Shown: piece by piece, positions 18,547-26,810 of the stretch | Layout of the letters: each line of letters starts with the position of its first letter | How positions within the stretch are numbered: the stretch's first letter is position 1 | Assembly (NCBI RefSeq): GCF_029395535.1 | Contig: NZ_CP113920.1 | Location: 62,001 to 126,000, forward strand | Direction: 5' to 3' | From: Bifidobacterium sp. ESL0732 | GTDB lineage: Bacteria; Actinomycetota; Actinomycetes; Actinomycetales; Bifidobacteriaceae | DNA length: 64,000 nucleotides | Made by a program: the position numbers and the translations under genes | Notes under the pieces: generated by a model | Told to the model about the DNA's origin: nothing | What the model saw: the letters and a program-made list of their open reading frames with translations, nothing else | Databases searched by the model: none

Positions 18547-19656
18547 CTAGTACTTCATACCCATGGCGCTGCGGACCTGATCGAGGGTCTCCGCGGCGAT
18601 TTCGTTGGCGCGCTTGTTGCCGTCGTGGATGATGTCGCGGATTGAATCCATGTCCTTCGCCAGCTCTTCGCGGCGCTCACGGTGCGGGGCGAGGAATTCG
18701 TTGACGGATTTGGTGACGTACTGCTTCAGGGCGCCTGCCCCAGCGTCGCCAATCTCCTCGGCGATATCCCTCGGGTCGCGGTCGGTGACCAGCCCGGCGG
18801 TGGTCAGCAGCGCGGAAACCTGTGGGCGCTTGATCGGATCAAATGTAATACGACGTTCGGAATCGGTCGGGCTCTTCTTGATGAGCTTGGCGGTTTCCTC
18901 CGCAGTGGCGCCGAGCATGATGGAATTGCCATAGGATTTGCTCATCTTGCGGCCGTCGAGCCCCGGAATCTCCGGCGCATCGGAAAGAATGGCGGTCGGC
19001 TCGGGGAAGACGGGGTTCTTCTTGGCGTAACGTTCGTTGAAGCGGCGCGCAATGGTGCGCGTGATCTCGACGTGCGGCAGGTTGTCCTTGCCGATCGGCA
19101 CGACGTTAGCCTTGCAGAAGAGGATATCGCAAGCCTGATGGACAGGATAGGTGAGCAAAAGCCCGGTCAGCGCGTGGCCGCTCGCTTCCGCCTCTGCCTT
19201 GACGGTCGGGTTGCGCAGCAGCTCGGCCTCGGTGACCAGAGAAAGGAACGGCAGCATCAGCTGGTTCTCGCTCGGGACGGCAGAATGCGCGAAAATCATG
19301 GTCTTGTTCGGGTCGATGCCCGCCGCAAGATAATCGAGCACCATGTTCAATGTATTGTCTTGAATGTGCTCGGTGGTGTCGCGGTCGGTGATCACCTGGT
19401 AATCGGCGATGAGCACGTTGGTGTGCACGCCCTTGTTCTGCATCGCGACACGCTCGCGAATCGAGCCGAAATAATGGCCGAGGTGCAGGCGTCCGGTCGG
19501 CCGGTCGCCGGTAAGCATCGTGAACTTATCTGGATTCTTCTCGAGCTTGGCCAAAACCGCGTCGGAACGCTTCTTTGCCTCGACAAAACTTGCGCTTATT
19601 TCGTTGCCTGCCGCAGTGACTTGTTCGTTTTCCACGCTGTTCTGTGTGTCCGCCAT
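18547..19656 (-). CDS. trpS: Tryptophanyl-tRNA synthetase
   Basis: A 369-residue class I aminoacyl-tRNA synthetase charging tRNA-Trp. It has the HIGH-type motif GRLHLGHYFGS (about 55-65) and KMSKS (about 239-243). It is slightly longer than the usual ~330-345 residues because of an N-terminal extension (~35 residues). No T-box leader is visible upstream. It is divergent from the DUF3073 gene. Confidence 0.96.
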   Translation of the reverse strand: MADTQNSVENEQVTAAGNEISASFVEAKKRSDAVLAKLEKNPDKFTMLTGDRPTGRLHLGHYFGSIRERVAMQNKGVHTNVLIADYQVITDRDTTEHIQDNTLNMVLDYLAAGIDPNKTMIFAHSAVPSENQLMLPFLSLVTEAELLRNPTVKAEAEASGHALTGLLLTYPVHQACDILFCKANVVPIGKDNLPHVEITRTIARRFNERYAKKNPVFPEPTAILSDAPEIPGLDGRKMSKSYGNSIMLGATAEETAKLIKKSPTDSERRITFDPIKRPQVSALLTTAGLVTDRDPRDIAEEIGDAGAGALKQYVTKSVNEFLAPHRERREELAKDMDSIRDIIHDGNKRANEIAAETLDQVRSAMGMKY

Positions 19657-19797
19657 GACCTGCCCTTAATGTCTGGAATCCTTGAAAATCTTGTTTTTAT
19701 GGTAAAAGTCTGAGCCGACAATGAAACGTAACAGATTGGGTGGTATTCTACTATATTGATGGATTAAATTGCGACTGAAAATAATTCGGGGGGTCAA

Positions 19798-20211
19798 ATG
19801 GGCCGCGGACGTCAAAAGGCTAAACAGAAGAAAATGGCCCGTAAGCTGAAGTATTTGACAACCGATACCGATTATGACGAGCTGGCGAAGGAGCTGGGCG
19901 CACAGGAACCGGGCAGTGGATCGGCAGACCCATTCACTGAGGTTGAAAAGGAATATTCGCGGAATCATGGCGAGCCTGATAAAGGTGCGCATACCGATGA
20001 CGCAGACGAGCATGAGAATTTGCCGGTTGCAGACGACGACCTGGACGATTACGCCAAGTGGGCCGCCGAGGCCGCAGCGAAGGCTTCCAGCAGCGACAAC
20101 ACAAAATCCGCGAATGCCAAGAAGGCGCCAATGCCGAAGCCTCACAAGCCGATTCGCATGCCTGTGCCTAGCGCCCTTCGTAAGCCAAAGCCCAAGGGAG
20201 ACAAGGCCTGA
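19798..20211 (+). CDS. DUF3073 family protein
   Basis: A 137-residue basic-then-acidic protein starting MGRGRQKAKQKKMARKLKY, the signature of DUF3073, a small conserved family of actinobacteria with no assigned function. The C-terminal half is Asp/Glu- then Lys/Pro-rich and probably disordered. The N-terminal cluster of Arg/Lys suggests nucleic-acid or ribosome contact; this is inference. GGGGG precedes the ATG. Confidence 0.85.
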   Translation: MGRGRQKAKQKKMARKLKYLTTDTDYDELAKELGAQEPGSGSADPFTEVEKEYSRNHGEPDKGAHTDDADEHENLPVADDDLDDYAKWAAEAAAKASSSDNTKSANAKKAPMPKPHKPIRMPVPSALRKPKPKGDKA

Positions 20212-20781
20212 TAGCAGGATAGCAGAGCTGGAACAGCAATAGTAGGCATGGTATTTCCGTAATTTCCGCGTGACCACATTTTCGTTGGCGCGCGGATTTT
20301 TTTATTCGAGGGACTTTGGCGATTGCTAGGGACTTGTGTGACTTCGAGGAAATCTGGGGACGTCAAGGATATCGGCGATATCGGGGGTATCGGGTCAGGA
20401 TATTCTCTTAACGTCTCGGTCTTGTTTGCCTCTAACCGGCCCTGTCGCGTCTCTGCAATTCGCTGATGGCTAAGCGGCCGTGACTCGTGTTGCGGGCGCG
20501 ATTGCACGCGGATTTGACTGTGATTGCAACCATTCGATGAAGCGTCATAACTATTCGCGATATCCATTTGGAATGATTTTCCCTAGATTAGAGCGGCCTC
20601 GGCGTTTAGACTTGAACCACAACCGATGCGCGACACCAGCTGTCTCTCTCCAAACCCAGCGAAACCAAAATGGAGACAAACGGGTGGCAGGCATCGCGCT
20701 TCGAAGAGGTATATGTGCGGATTGGCGTGGTTGCGCCGGCTCCGCGACAATAAGCGATCAGGAAAGAATAAAGGAGTACGC
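20212..20781. other. Intergenic region before the amino-acid importer
   Basis: About 570 bp with no supported gene. The first 90 bp end in the DUF3073 terminator. The remainder holds the importer promoter and leader; a GGAATGATTTTCC imperfect palindrome lies near 20570. No riboswitch fold was recognised by eye. Confidence 0.4.
20265..20303 (+). terminator. Terminator after DUF3073 gene
   Basis: TCCGCG pairs with CGCGGA over a 20-nt loop and is followed by seven T residues (20297-20303), a canonical intrinsic terminator. Confidence 0.75.
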
Positions 20782-21747
20782 ATGGTGCTTTCGAAATCCA
20801 GGAAAAAGGTAACGGTTGGTTTGCTGGCCGCAGTAGCCGCGTTGGGCATCGCGCTTTCGGGCTGCGGCGGCACCAATTCCGCGCCGGCCAAGAGCCCGGC
20901 GCCAGCGCAGTCCACGGGCAAGCCGCTTGATACCAAGGCCTACGACAAGCTCGTGGATTCCGGCGAGGTGGCGAGTGGTTCCACCGTCAACGCCAACAAG
21001 TGGGCCAAGGCCGTCAAGGAGCAGGGCGTGCTGAAGGTCGGCGGTGTGAAGTCCTCGGCGCTGTTCTCGCTGCAAAGCCCTGACGACAATAAGGTGCGTG
21101 GCTTCGACGCGGGCCTTTCCCAGCTGCTCGCCCGCTACATCCTGGGCGACGCGAAGACCTCGGTGAGCGTGGTGGACTCATCTACTCGCGAGGCCGTCTT
21201 GCAGAACGGCACCGTCAACACGGTTTTCGCCACCTACTCCATTAATCCGGCGCGTCAGCAGAAGATCGATTTCGCCGGCCCCTACCTCAGTAGCCAGCAG
21301 GCGATTCTCGTCAAGTCCACCAACAAGACCATCAATTCCGTTGGTGACCTGGCGGGCAAGAAGGTCGGCGTGCAGGCTGGCTCCACCGGCCCGGCCATCG
21401 TCAAGAAGTTCGCGCCGAAGGCCAGTGCACAGGAATTCCAGACCGACGCCGAGCTCGTGCAGGCCCTGAAGCAGGGCCGCATCGACGCCTACGTGGTCGA
21501 CGAGTCGCTCGTGCTCGGCGACATCGCCAAGGATCCGCAGGCTTTGAAGCTCGCCGGCAAGCCTTTCGGCGACAAGGACGAGTACGGTATCGGCCTGCCT
21601 AAGGGCTCCGACGGCACCGAGTTCGTTAACGCCTGGCTCAAGAAGATCGAGGCCGATGGCACGTGGGCTAAGCTCTGGAAACTCACCGTGGGCGAGCGCA
21701 CTGGCGTCACCAAGGTGCCGACGCCTCCGGCCATCACCAAGGAGTGA
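20782..21747 (+). CDS. Polar amino-acid ABC transporter substrate-binding lipoprotein
   Basis: A 321-residue family-3 solute-binding lipoprotein. Start ATG 20782 follows AAAGGAG; the longer upstream frame has no signal-peptide sense. The N-terminus is a lipoprotein signal with lipobox ALSGC (Cys at about residue 31). A Pro/Ala/Ser linker precedes a PBPb-type domain (VRGFDAGLSQLLARY, KVGVQAGSTGP, RIDAYVVDE, YGIGLPKG). Together with the two permeases downstream it forms a glutamate/glutamine/polar amino-acid importer. Substrate is not determinable from sequence. Confidence 0.9.
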   Translation: MVLSKSRKKVTVGLLAAVAALGIALSGCGGTNSAPAKSPAPAQSTGKPLDTKAYDKLVDSGEVASGSTVNANKWAKAVKEQGVLKVGGVKSSALFSLQSPDDNKVRGFDAGLSQLLARYILGDAKTSVSVVDSSTREAVLQNGTVNTVFATYSINPARQQKIDFAGPYLSSQQAILVKSTNKTINSVGDLAGKKVGVQAGSTGPAIVKKFAPKASAQEFQTDAELVQALKQGRIDAYVVDESLVLGDIAKDPQALKLAGKPFGDKDEYGIGLPKGSDGTEFVNAWLKKIEADGTWAKLWKLTVGERTGVTKVPTPPAITKE

Positions 21748-22221
21748 GCAAGACTTGGTCGCGTATACGGCCGCGGTGCTGGGTATCGCGGGCACCCCAC
21801 GGATACGGCCAAGCTTTGAACACGGTGAAATGATAATATAATCAAACCATGATGTACGCCGATGGCGTCGCTGTCTCGCAAGGCGGCGGCGCCATCTCGC
21901 GCGTTCGAGATGTCGGTGAGATGTCGGTGGAATACAGGTGGGAAAGAGATATCGCTGTGTCCCATCGTTTCAATGTCTCTGGCCGTGTTTCACCTCAATA
22001 TCTGTGATTTACGAAACATCTTCTTCGGCGTGAAACACACGGGGCGTAATGTAATAAAAGACTATGCGGCAAGCGCATGAAAGTGATTGCGAGCCGACGG
22101 AAACGGTGAAGCGATGCGGCGAACACCGCAGGCATCGCGAATGATCACAAACAATCGTGAACGTTGCGAAGCTCGCAAACGTTGCAGACATCGCGAACAC
22201 GGATGGTGAAGAAGGGCAGAT
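21748..22221. other. Long gap inside the importer cluster
   Basis: 474 bp with no credible gene, separating the binding protein from its permeases. The position often used for an ATPase gene is empty: no Walker A, signature or Walker B sequence is visible on either strand. It contains a promoter-like pair at 21816-21842 and, near the 3' end, repeated ATCGCGAA(C/T) words (22134, 22191). Confidence 0.5.
21816..21842 (+). promoter_or_regulatory. Promoter-like sequence (TTGAAC - 15 bp - TATAAT)
   Basis: TTGAAC (21816-21821) and a perfect TATAAT (21837-21842) are 15 bp apart. If used, it would start a separate transcript for the two permeases with a ~370-nt leader. Confidence 0.4.
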
Positions 22222-22905
22222 ATGGCCACACATCAATCGTTATGGGGGTCGCTGGTTTACCTCCTCGCCCACTACGGCTGGCAGTACGTCTCCAGCTATG
22301 GGGTCGCGCTGCGCATTGGCGTGCTCTCGTTCGTGGGAGGCGTGGCGCTCGCGTTCGTGCTCACCACGCTGCGCGTCAGCCCCATCCCCCCGTTGCGCGC
22401 CGCTATTTCTTTCTACGTCGAGGTTTTCCGCAACATTCCGGTGCTCGCGCTGCTCATCTTCATCGTCTTCGCGCTTCCTGAGGTCGGCCTGGTGATCGAC
22501 TACGAGCCCAGCGTCATCGTCACGCTCATCCTCGTGGCCTCTGCGTTCGGCTGCGACGCCCTGCGCAGCGGCATCAACGCCATCGATCCGGGCCAGGTGG
22601 AGGCCGCCCGGTCGCTCGGCCTCACGTTCTTTGACATCGTCTCCTCCATCATCATGCCGCAGGCGCTGCGCACCGTGGTGCAGCCCATGGTCACCCTCTT
22701 CATCTCGGTGATTGTCAGCTCCTCGACCGGCGCGATGGTGCCGCTGGCCCATACCGAGCTCACGGGCCTGGTCAACCAGATCAACACCAAAGACGCGCTC
22801 GGCATCCCCACCTTCTTCGTCGCCGCGATGTTCTATGTGTGCACGGGCCTGGTGATCGCTGCAATTGGCCGGTTCCTCGAGAAGAAGGTGGCACTATGTC
22901 GGTGA
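22222..22905 (+). CDS. Amino-acid ABC transporter permease (first)
   Basis: A 227-residue HisM/GlnP-type inner-membrane permease with about five helices. The cytoplasmic EAA loop is present (GQVEAARSLGLTFFDIVSSI). GAAGAAGGG precedes the ATG. The gene overlaps the next permease by 10 bp, indicating translational coupling and a heterodimeric pore. Confidence 0.9.
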   Translation: MATHQSLWGSLVYLLAHYGWQYVSSYGVALRIGVLSFVGGVALAFVLTTLRVSPIPPLRAAISFYVEVFRNIPVLALLIFIVFALPEVGLVIDYEPSVIVTLILVASAFGCDALRSGINAIDPGQVEAARSLGLTFFDIVSSIIMPQALRTVVQPMVTLFISVIVSSSTGAMVPLAHTELTGLVNQINTKDALGIPTFFVAAMFYVCTGLVIAAIGRFLEKKVALCR

Positions 22906-23729
22906 AATCGAGATCGTTGAGCCCCACCGAGGCCGCGCTGTTTGAGGCGGGAGGGCCGCGCACCAAGCGCCGCATCGCCGTGGGTACCGCCGTGGCCGTC
23001 GCCGCGTTGGTGGCGTTGCTCGCCTGGGTGGTTTATCGGTTGTATATCAACGGGCAATTTGCGCCCATGTATTGGAGCCTTTTCGGCGATCCGAAGGTCT
23101 GGGGATTCCTTGGAATGGGCCTAGTCGGCACGTTACGCGCAGCGTTTGGCGCAGGCGCGATCGGGCTGGTGTGCGGCCTGGTGCTGATGTTCGGGCGCTT
23201 GTCCGGATTCGCGCCGATTCGCTGGCTTTCCACCGCCGTCATCGAGTTCGTGCGCGGCACCCCGACGCTGCTCTTTATCTACTTCTTCTTCCTCGTGCCG
23301 GCACAGTTCGGCATTCATATGAGCACCTATTGGATGGTGGTCATTCCCGTGGCCAGCTACGCTTCGGCCGTGCTCGCCGAGGTCTTCCGCTCGGGCGTCG
23401 AAGCGGTACCGATCGGGCAGAAGGAAGCTGCGTTTTCGTTGGGCCTCACCCGCTGGCAGATGTATCAGTCCATCGTTCTGCCGCAGATGTTCCGCATCGT
23501 GGTGCCCACCATGGTTGCCCAGCTCGTCGTTGTGGTCAAGGACACGACCTTCGGCTACGTGGTCACCTACCCCGAGATGATGCAGAACACGAAGGTGCTT
23601 ATCGCCAACTACAACAGCCTGTTGCCGGTCTATTTGGTGACGTCCATCATCTACGTGCTTATCAATTACGCGATTTCGTGGTTCGCGCGTTGGCTTTCCG
23701 ACCGGATTGGCCTCGATTTCCAGATTTGA
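22896..23729 (+). CDS. Amino-acid ABC transporter permease (second)
   Basis: A 277-residue HisM/GlnP-type permease. ATG 22896 (MSVKSRSLSP) lies inside the end of the previous gene with GAAGAAGG upstream. A ~45-residue charged cytoplasmic N-terminus precedes the helices, and the EAA loop reads IGQKEAAFSLGLTRWQMY. No ATP-binding subunit follows, so the importer must borrow an ATPase encoded elsewhere. Confidence 0.9.
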   Translation: MSVKSRSLSPTEAALFEAGGPRTKRRIAVGTAVAVAALVALLAWVVYRLYINGQFAPMYWSLFGDPKVWGFLGMGLVGTLRAAFGAGAIGLVCGLVLMFGRLSGFAPIRWLSTAVIEFVRGTPTLLFIYFFFLVPAQFGIHMSTYWMVVIPVASYASAVLAEVFRSGVEAVPIGQKEAAFSLGLTRWQMYQSIVLPQMFRIVVPTMVAQLVVVVKDTTFGYVVTYPEMMQNTKVLIANYNSLLPVYLVTSIIYVLINYAISWFARWLSDRIGLDFQI

Positions 23730-23739
23730 TGTTTGACGT

Positions 23740-23776
23740 CGTGGACACTTTGGGCGGGGACCTAAAAGTGTCCACG
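23740..23776. terminator. Bidirectional terminator between permease and SCP-like gene
   Basis: A 12-bp perfect stem (CGTGGACACTTT, 23740-23751, with 23765-23776) and GC-rich loop lie between two convergent genes. Confidence 0.75.
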
Positions 23777-23782
23777 TCATTG

Positions 23783-24199
23783 TCAATCTAGCGGTAACAG
23801 TGCCGCTAAATCGTCGCGCTCGCCCACCGCAGTGATGCGGCCGGCGTCCTTCTCCTCGGCCCATGAGGTCAGGCCGCATGCCAGGCGCAGCCATACGTCC
23901 GGGTCGAGTTCGATGACGTCGGGCGGAGTGAGATTATGCGGGTCCGAAGCGGGGCCATCGAGGATTTTCACCGCTCCCCACGGTGCCACGCGTACTTCGA
24001 CGCCGGGGCCGGGAGCCTTGTTCTCCAAGAGATACAGCGAATATCGCACCGCCATCGCCCACGTGTTGCGCGGCAGACCGTTGGGCGAAAACGCAAGCCT
24101 TGCCTCAAGCGGTTCGCCACGATGCGTGTCCGCCTCCTTGCGCCATTGGTCCAACGCTGCCATGCCCTTTGAAATATCCTGTTCCCGTATTGCTGCCAT
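23783..24199 (-). CDS. Actinobacterial SCP-like (sterol carrier family) protein
   Basis: A 138-residue protein matching the small actinobacterial 'bacterial SCP orthologue' family: AVRYSLYLLE, VEVRVAPWGAVKILDGP, PPDVIELDPDVWLRLACG and a final GERDDLAALLPLD. The ATG at 24199 has GCGAGGGA 10 nt upstream; a TTG start at 24238 is less likely. The biochemical role is unknown; the fold suggests lipid or small hydrophobic ligand binding. Confidence 0.75.
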   Translation of the reverse strand: MAAIREQDISKGMAALDQWRKEADTHRGEPLEARLAFSPNGLPRNTWAMAVRYSLYLLENKAPGPGVEVRVAPWGAVKILDGPASDPHNLTPPDVIELDPDVWLRLACGLTSWAEEKDAGRITAVGERDDLAALLPLD

Positions 24200-24241
24200 A
24201 GCGTCATAGTCCCTCGCCTTATGGACGGTTAAAAGCAAAGC

Positions 24242-24281
24242 AAAACCGCCGCACTGCTAACAAGAGCGATGCGGCGGTTTT
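24242..24281 (-). terminator. Terminator of the small membrane-protein gene
   Basis: A perfect 12-bp stem (AAAACCGCCGCA with TGCGGCGGTTTT) and 16-nt loop; on the minus strand it ends in a TTTT tract, 22 bp after the stop at 24303. Confidence 0.85.
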
Positions 24282-24302
24282 GAATAATGAAATAAATACA
24301 GG

Positions 24303-24518
24303 TCAGGCGGTAGCGGCTTCCGGGCCCTCTTCAGGCTTCGGATCTGCTTCCTTATCAAGACCCAAATCGACTGGCGAAGAGCTGTTTTCCCACGGCTCTT
24401 CCCACGGATCATAGTCGGGGTTCTGCTGCTTGTACATATACAGGCCGACGACTGCAGCAAGCAGACCGCCGAAGAGCAGCGCAAAGAACTTCCAACCGTT
24501 AGAAGACTTGTTCTCCAT
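24303..24518 (-). CDS. Small single-pass membrane protein of unknown function
   Basis: A 71-residue protein (MENKSSNGWK start, with AAAGGAG 6 nt upstream). One transmembrane helix (about 11-28, FFALLFGGLLAAVVGLYMY) is followed by an acidic, Pro/Glu-rich tail (NPDYDPWEEPWE...). It was not recognised as a named family. The longer upstream frame to 24629 lacks support. Its own terminator suggests a monocistronic gene. Confidence 0.7.
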   Translation of the reverse strand: MENKSSNGWKFFALLFGGLLAAVVGLYMYKQQNPDYDPWEEPWENSSSPVDLGLDKEADPKPEEGPEAATA

Positions 24519-24729
24519 GACGGCTCCTTTCTTAAGTGCCGGCTTGCGCGTCCAAGCCAACGTTGCTTCTATCCTAGCCGATGTTTTGTGACAATTGGGT
24601 GCAAAGCCCATGAAAATCGAAAACTTCAAGGTTTCTTGAAGGTGGAACCAAGATTCTTGGATGCGGCAATCAGGACTTTCTTAATGTAATACATGAGACC
24701 TTGTACGCTTGAATCGATAAAATGCAACA

Positions 24730-25506
24730 ATGAGCAATGGGAATGGCGACATCCAGCGGTGGTTTCGGAAATTACGGTATCAATGGAGTTCTGGCGGCCC
24801 AATAATCACATGGGCGATCGTCGTTGCCTGTGTGGCGGTATGGCTTGTGGAAGTGCTATTCAAATATGGTTCGCCGCAGCAGTTTAACAGTCTGATTTTC
24901 AACGGATCGTTCACCTCCGGTTTTGCGCTTTTGAAGCCTTGGTCGTGGTTCACCTCCATGTTCATGCATGACCCAAATGTATTGCATGTGCTGGGCAACA
25001 TGCTCACGCTGATTATCATCGGGCCGTATCTGGAAGGTCTGCTCGGGCACTGGTGCTTCTTTGCCGTCTACCTGATCTGCGGGCTCGGTGCCTCCGATGG
25101 TCAGATCGTCTATAGCCATTTCACCAACGATTGGGCTATGTCCTCGTATGGCGCTTCTGGCGCGTTGTTCGGACTTTTCGCCGTGGTGCTTCTCGTTTTC
25201 CGGCGCACGCACGCGGATATCCGCGGAATGGTGGTTTGGATTGTCATCGATTTGGCAATGCCGCTGTTCGTGCCCCATGTGGCATGGCAGGCACATGTCG
25301 GTGGCTTCGTGGTTGGTTTGGTGCTGGGATGGTTGTTGTTGGACGGGATTCCTGCCCTGCGCCGTCGCCCGCTATGGGTGCGAACGCTGATTTACGGTGC
25401 GATTCTCGTGGTGCTGCTGGTGGTGCTGGCGGTGGCGCTGACTCCGGAATGGCTGATTCGCATCGAGCAGCAAGCGCAGCATGTCGTTCCGACGTATGTA
25501 CCGTAA
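24730..25506 (+). CDS. Rhomboid-family intramembrane serine protease
   Basis: A 258-residue protein with six to seven helices. The catalytic serine lies in SSYGASGALFGLF (GxSG), the paired histidine in QAHVGGFVVGLVLGW, and the HVLGNM motif marks TM2. The C-terminal extension (RRRPLWVRTLIYGAILVV) adds one more helix. Rhomboids cleave substrate helices within the membrane; the substrate here is unknown. There is no clear RBS (GCAACA before ATG), so the message may be leaderless or short-leadered. Confidence 0.92.
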   Translation: MSNGNGDIQRWFRKLRYQWSSGGPIITWAIVVACVAVWLVEVLFKYGSPQQFNSLIFNGSFTSGFALLKPWSWFTSMFMHDPNVLHVLGNMLTLIIIGPYLEGLLGHWCFFAVYLICGLGASDGQIVYSHFTNDWAMSSYGASGALFGLFAVVLLVFRRTHADIRGMVVWIVIDLAMPLFVPHVAWQAHVGGFVVGLVLGWLLLDGIPALRRRPLWVRTLIYGAILVVLLVVLAVALTPEWLIRIEQQAQHVVPTYVP

Positions 25507-25575
25507 GGGCAAGTGACCTATTGGCTGGACGGTTCCGGGCATGATTACGGTAATCTGCGCTCTCGGCCTACAGCA

Positions 25576-25740
25576 TGCACTTTTTCCACGGTAGCGTCGA
25601 AAAAGTGCACTTTAGCGTGTGTAAGTTGCATTTTTCTGACGGTAGCGTCGAAAAAGTGCACTTAAGCACGGATAAGGTGCACTTTTTTGACGTAATACGT
25701 AAAATGTGCAACCCGGAAACGGACGGATTGCACATAATAA
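25576..25740. repeat. 51-bp periodic hairpin repeats, locus A
   Basis: TGCA boxes at 25576, 25627, 25678 and 25729 are spaced exactly 51 bp. Units 1-2 read TGCA(C)TTTTTC, then GACGGTAGCGTC or CACGGTAGCGTC, then GAAAAAGTGCA, forming an 11-bp outer stem. Unit 3 changes the centre to ACGTAATACGT, still self-complementary. The array lies between convergent genes (rhomboid and the Ddl-like ligase). Confidence 0.8.
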
Positions 25741-25764
25741 CGTGAGAATCAGGGTGCCTATTTC

Positions 25765-26796
25765 CTACTGATCCGCGCGATGCTGGCGCAGAACAGATTC
25801 CACCAGGAGCGAGTAGAGGTCCGAGAGGCTGTAACCGGCGGCGATGGCGGCTTGGGGTAGCTGCGAAGTTGCGGTCATGCCAGGGGCCACGTTCGACTCG
25901 AGGAACTCCGGAACGCCGGCGGAATCGACGATGAAGTCGGTGCGGGAGATGTCGCGCAGGCTCAAGGTGTTATGCGCGGTGAGCGCCGCTTCCTGCGCCG
26001 CCTCGAGAACGGATTCGGGCAGACGCGCGGGAACATAGAAATCGGTAGGGCCGGGGGTCACGCGGGCTTCGTAATCATATTCGCCATCGGGCGTGGCCAC
26101 TTCGAGCGGCGGCAGAACGAGCGGCTCGCCGTCGATTTCCAGCACGGATACCGAAATTTCGGTACCGGTGACGGCCCGCTCCACCAGCGCAACGTCGCCG
26201 TATGCGAAGCTATTCACCATTGCCTGTGGCAACTCTTCAGCCTTGTCAACGCGAGTGCAACCCATCGCCGAGCCGCCCTGCGTCGGCTTGACGAAAAGCG
26301 GCAACTTAAGCGAGGAAACCAGTAGATCGACTACTTTCTTCGCGCCCAGCTCGCGGAACGTCGATTCAGGCAACGCCACCGAAACCGGCGTGGAAAGACC
26401 ACCAAGCTTGCGCACCACGTTCTTGGCGATGGGCTTGCTCCAGGCCGTGCGCGAGGCCTTCGCGCGCGAGCCGATATACGGCAGACCTTCCATTTCGAGG
26501 ATGTCGCGGATCGATCCATCCTCACCGTTGGCGCCGTGCAGCAGCGGCCAGACGATGTCGGGACGGGTTTCGGGGTTGCTCAAGTACGGCAGCAGTTCGC
26601 TGTCCATATCGTGTATAGCAACGTCCCACCCGGCATCTTCAAGGTAGCCGCTGACACGATGACCGCTGGAAATCGAGACGTCGCGCTCGTGGCTCATGCC
26701 GCCGCAGATGACGAGTACTTTCGTCGCTGCGCGGTCGATGGGAGCGTGGTCTTTGATTGTGGCCGCGTGCTTCGTTGCTTTGATGTGCTTTGCCAT
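25765..26796 (-). CDS. ddl: D-alanine--D-alanine ligase-like ATP-grasp protein
   Basis: A 343-residue ATP-grasp ligase of the Ddl family, which joins two D-alanines for peptidoglycan. Visible are ICGGMSHERDVSISSG near the N-terminus (Ddl GGxSxEhxVS), PLLHGANGEDGSIRDILE, the ATP-binding PLFVKPTQGGSAMG, and the Mg2+ site as FLESNVAPGMTATS. Typical Ddl reads E(V/I)NT.PGMT; here the pattern is ESNVAPGMTATSQ, a small deviation at the metal and substrate end. It follows the aminotransferase by 14 bp with GAGCATTCC between them, so the two form an operon. It may be a specialised paralogue rather than the housekeeping Ddl. Confidence 0.8.
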   Translation of the reverse strand: MAKHIKATKHAATIKDHAPIDRAATKVLVICGGMSHERDVSISSGHRVSGYLEDAGWDVAIHDMDSELLPYLSNPETRPDIVWPLLHGANGEDGSIRDILEMEGLPYIGSRAKASRTAWSKPIAKNVVRKLGGLSTPVSVALPESTFRELGAKKVVDLLVSSLKLPLFVKPTQGGSAMGCTRVDKAEELPQAMVNSFAYGDVALVERAVTGTEISVSVLEIDGEPLVLPPLEVATPDGEYDYEARVTPGPTDFYVPARLPESVLEAAQEAALTAHNTLSLRDISRTDFIVDSAGVPEFLESNVAPGMTATSQLPQAAIAAGYSLSDLYSLLVESVLRQHRADQ

Positions 26797-26810
26797 AATG
26801 GAATGCTCCT

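Noticed and set aside
19657..19797. T-box or tryptophan leader upstream of trpS
   Set aside because: The upstream stretch is only about 140 bp shared with a divergent gene and shows no T-box consensus or Trp-rich leader peptide.
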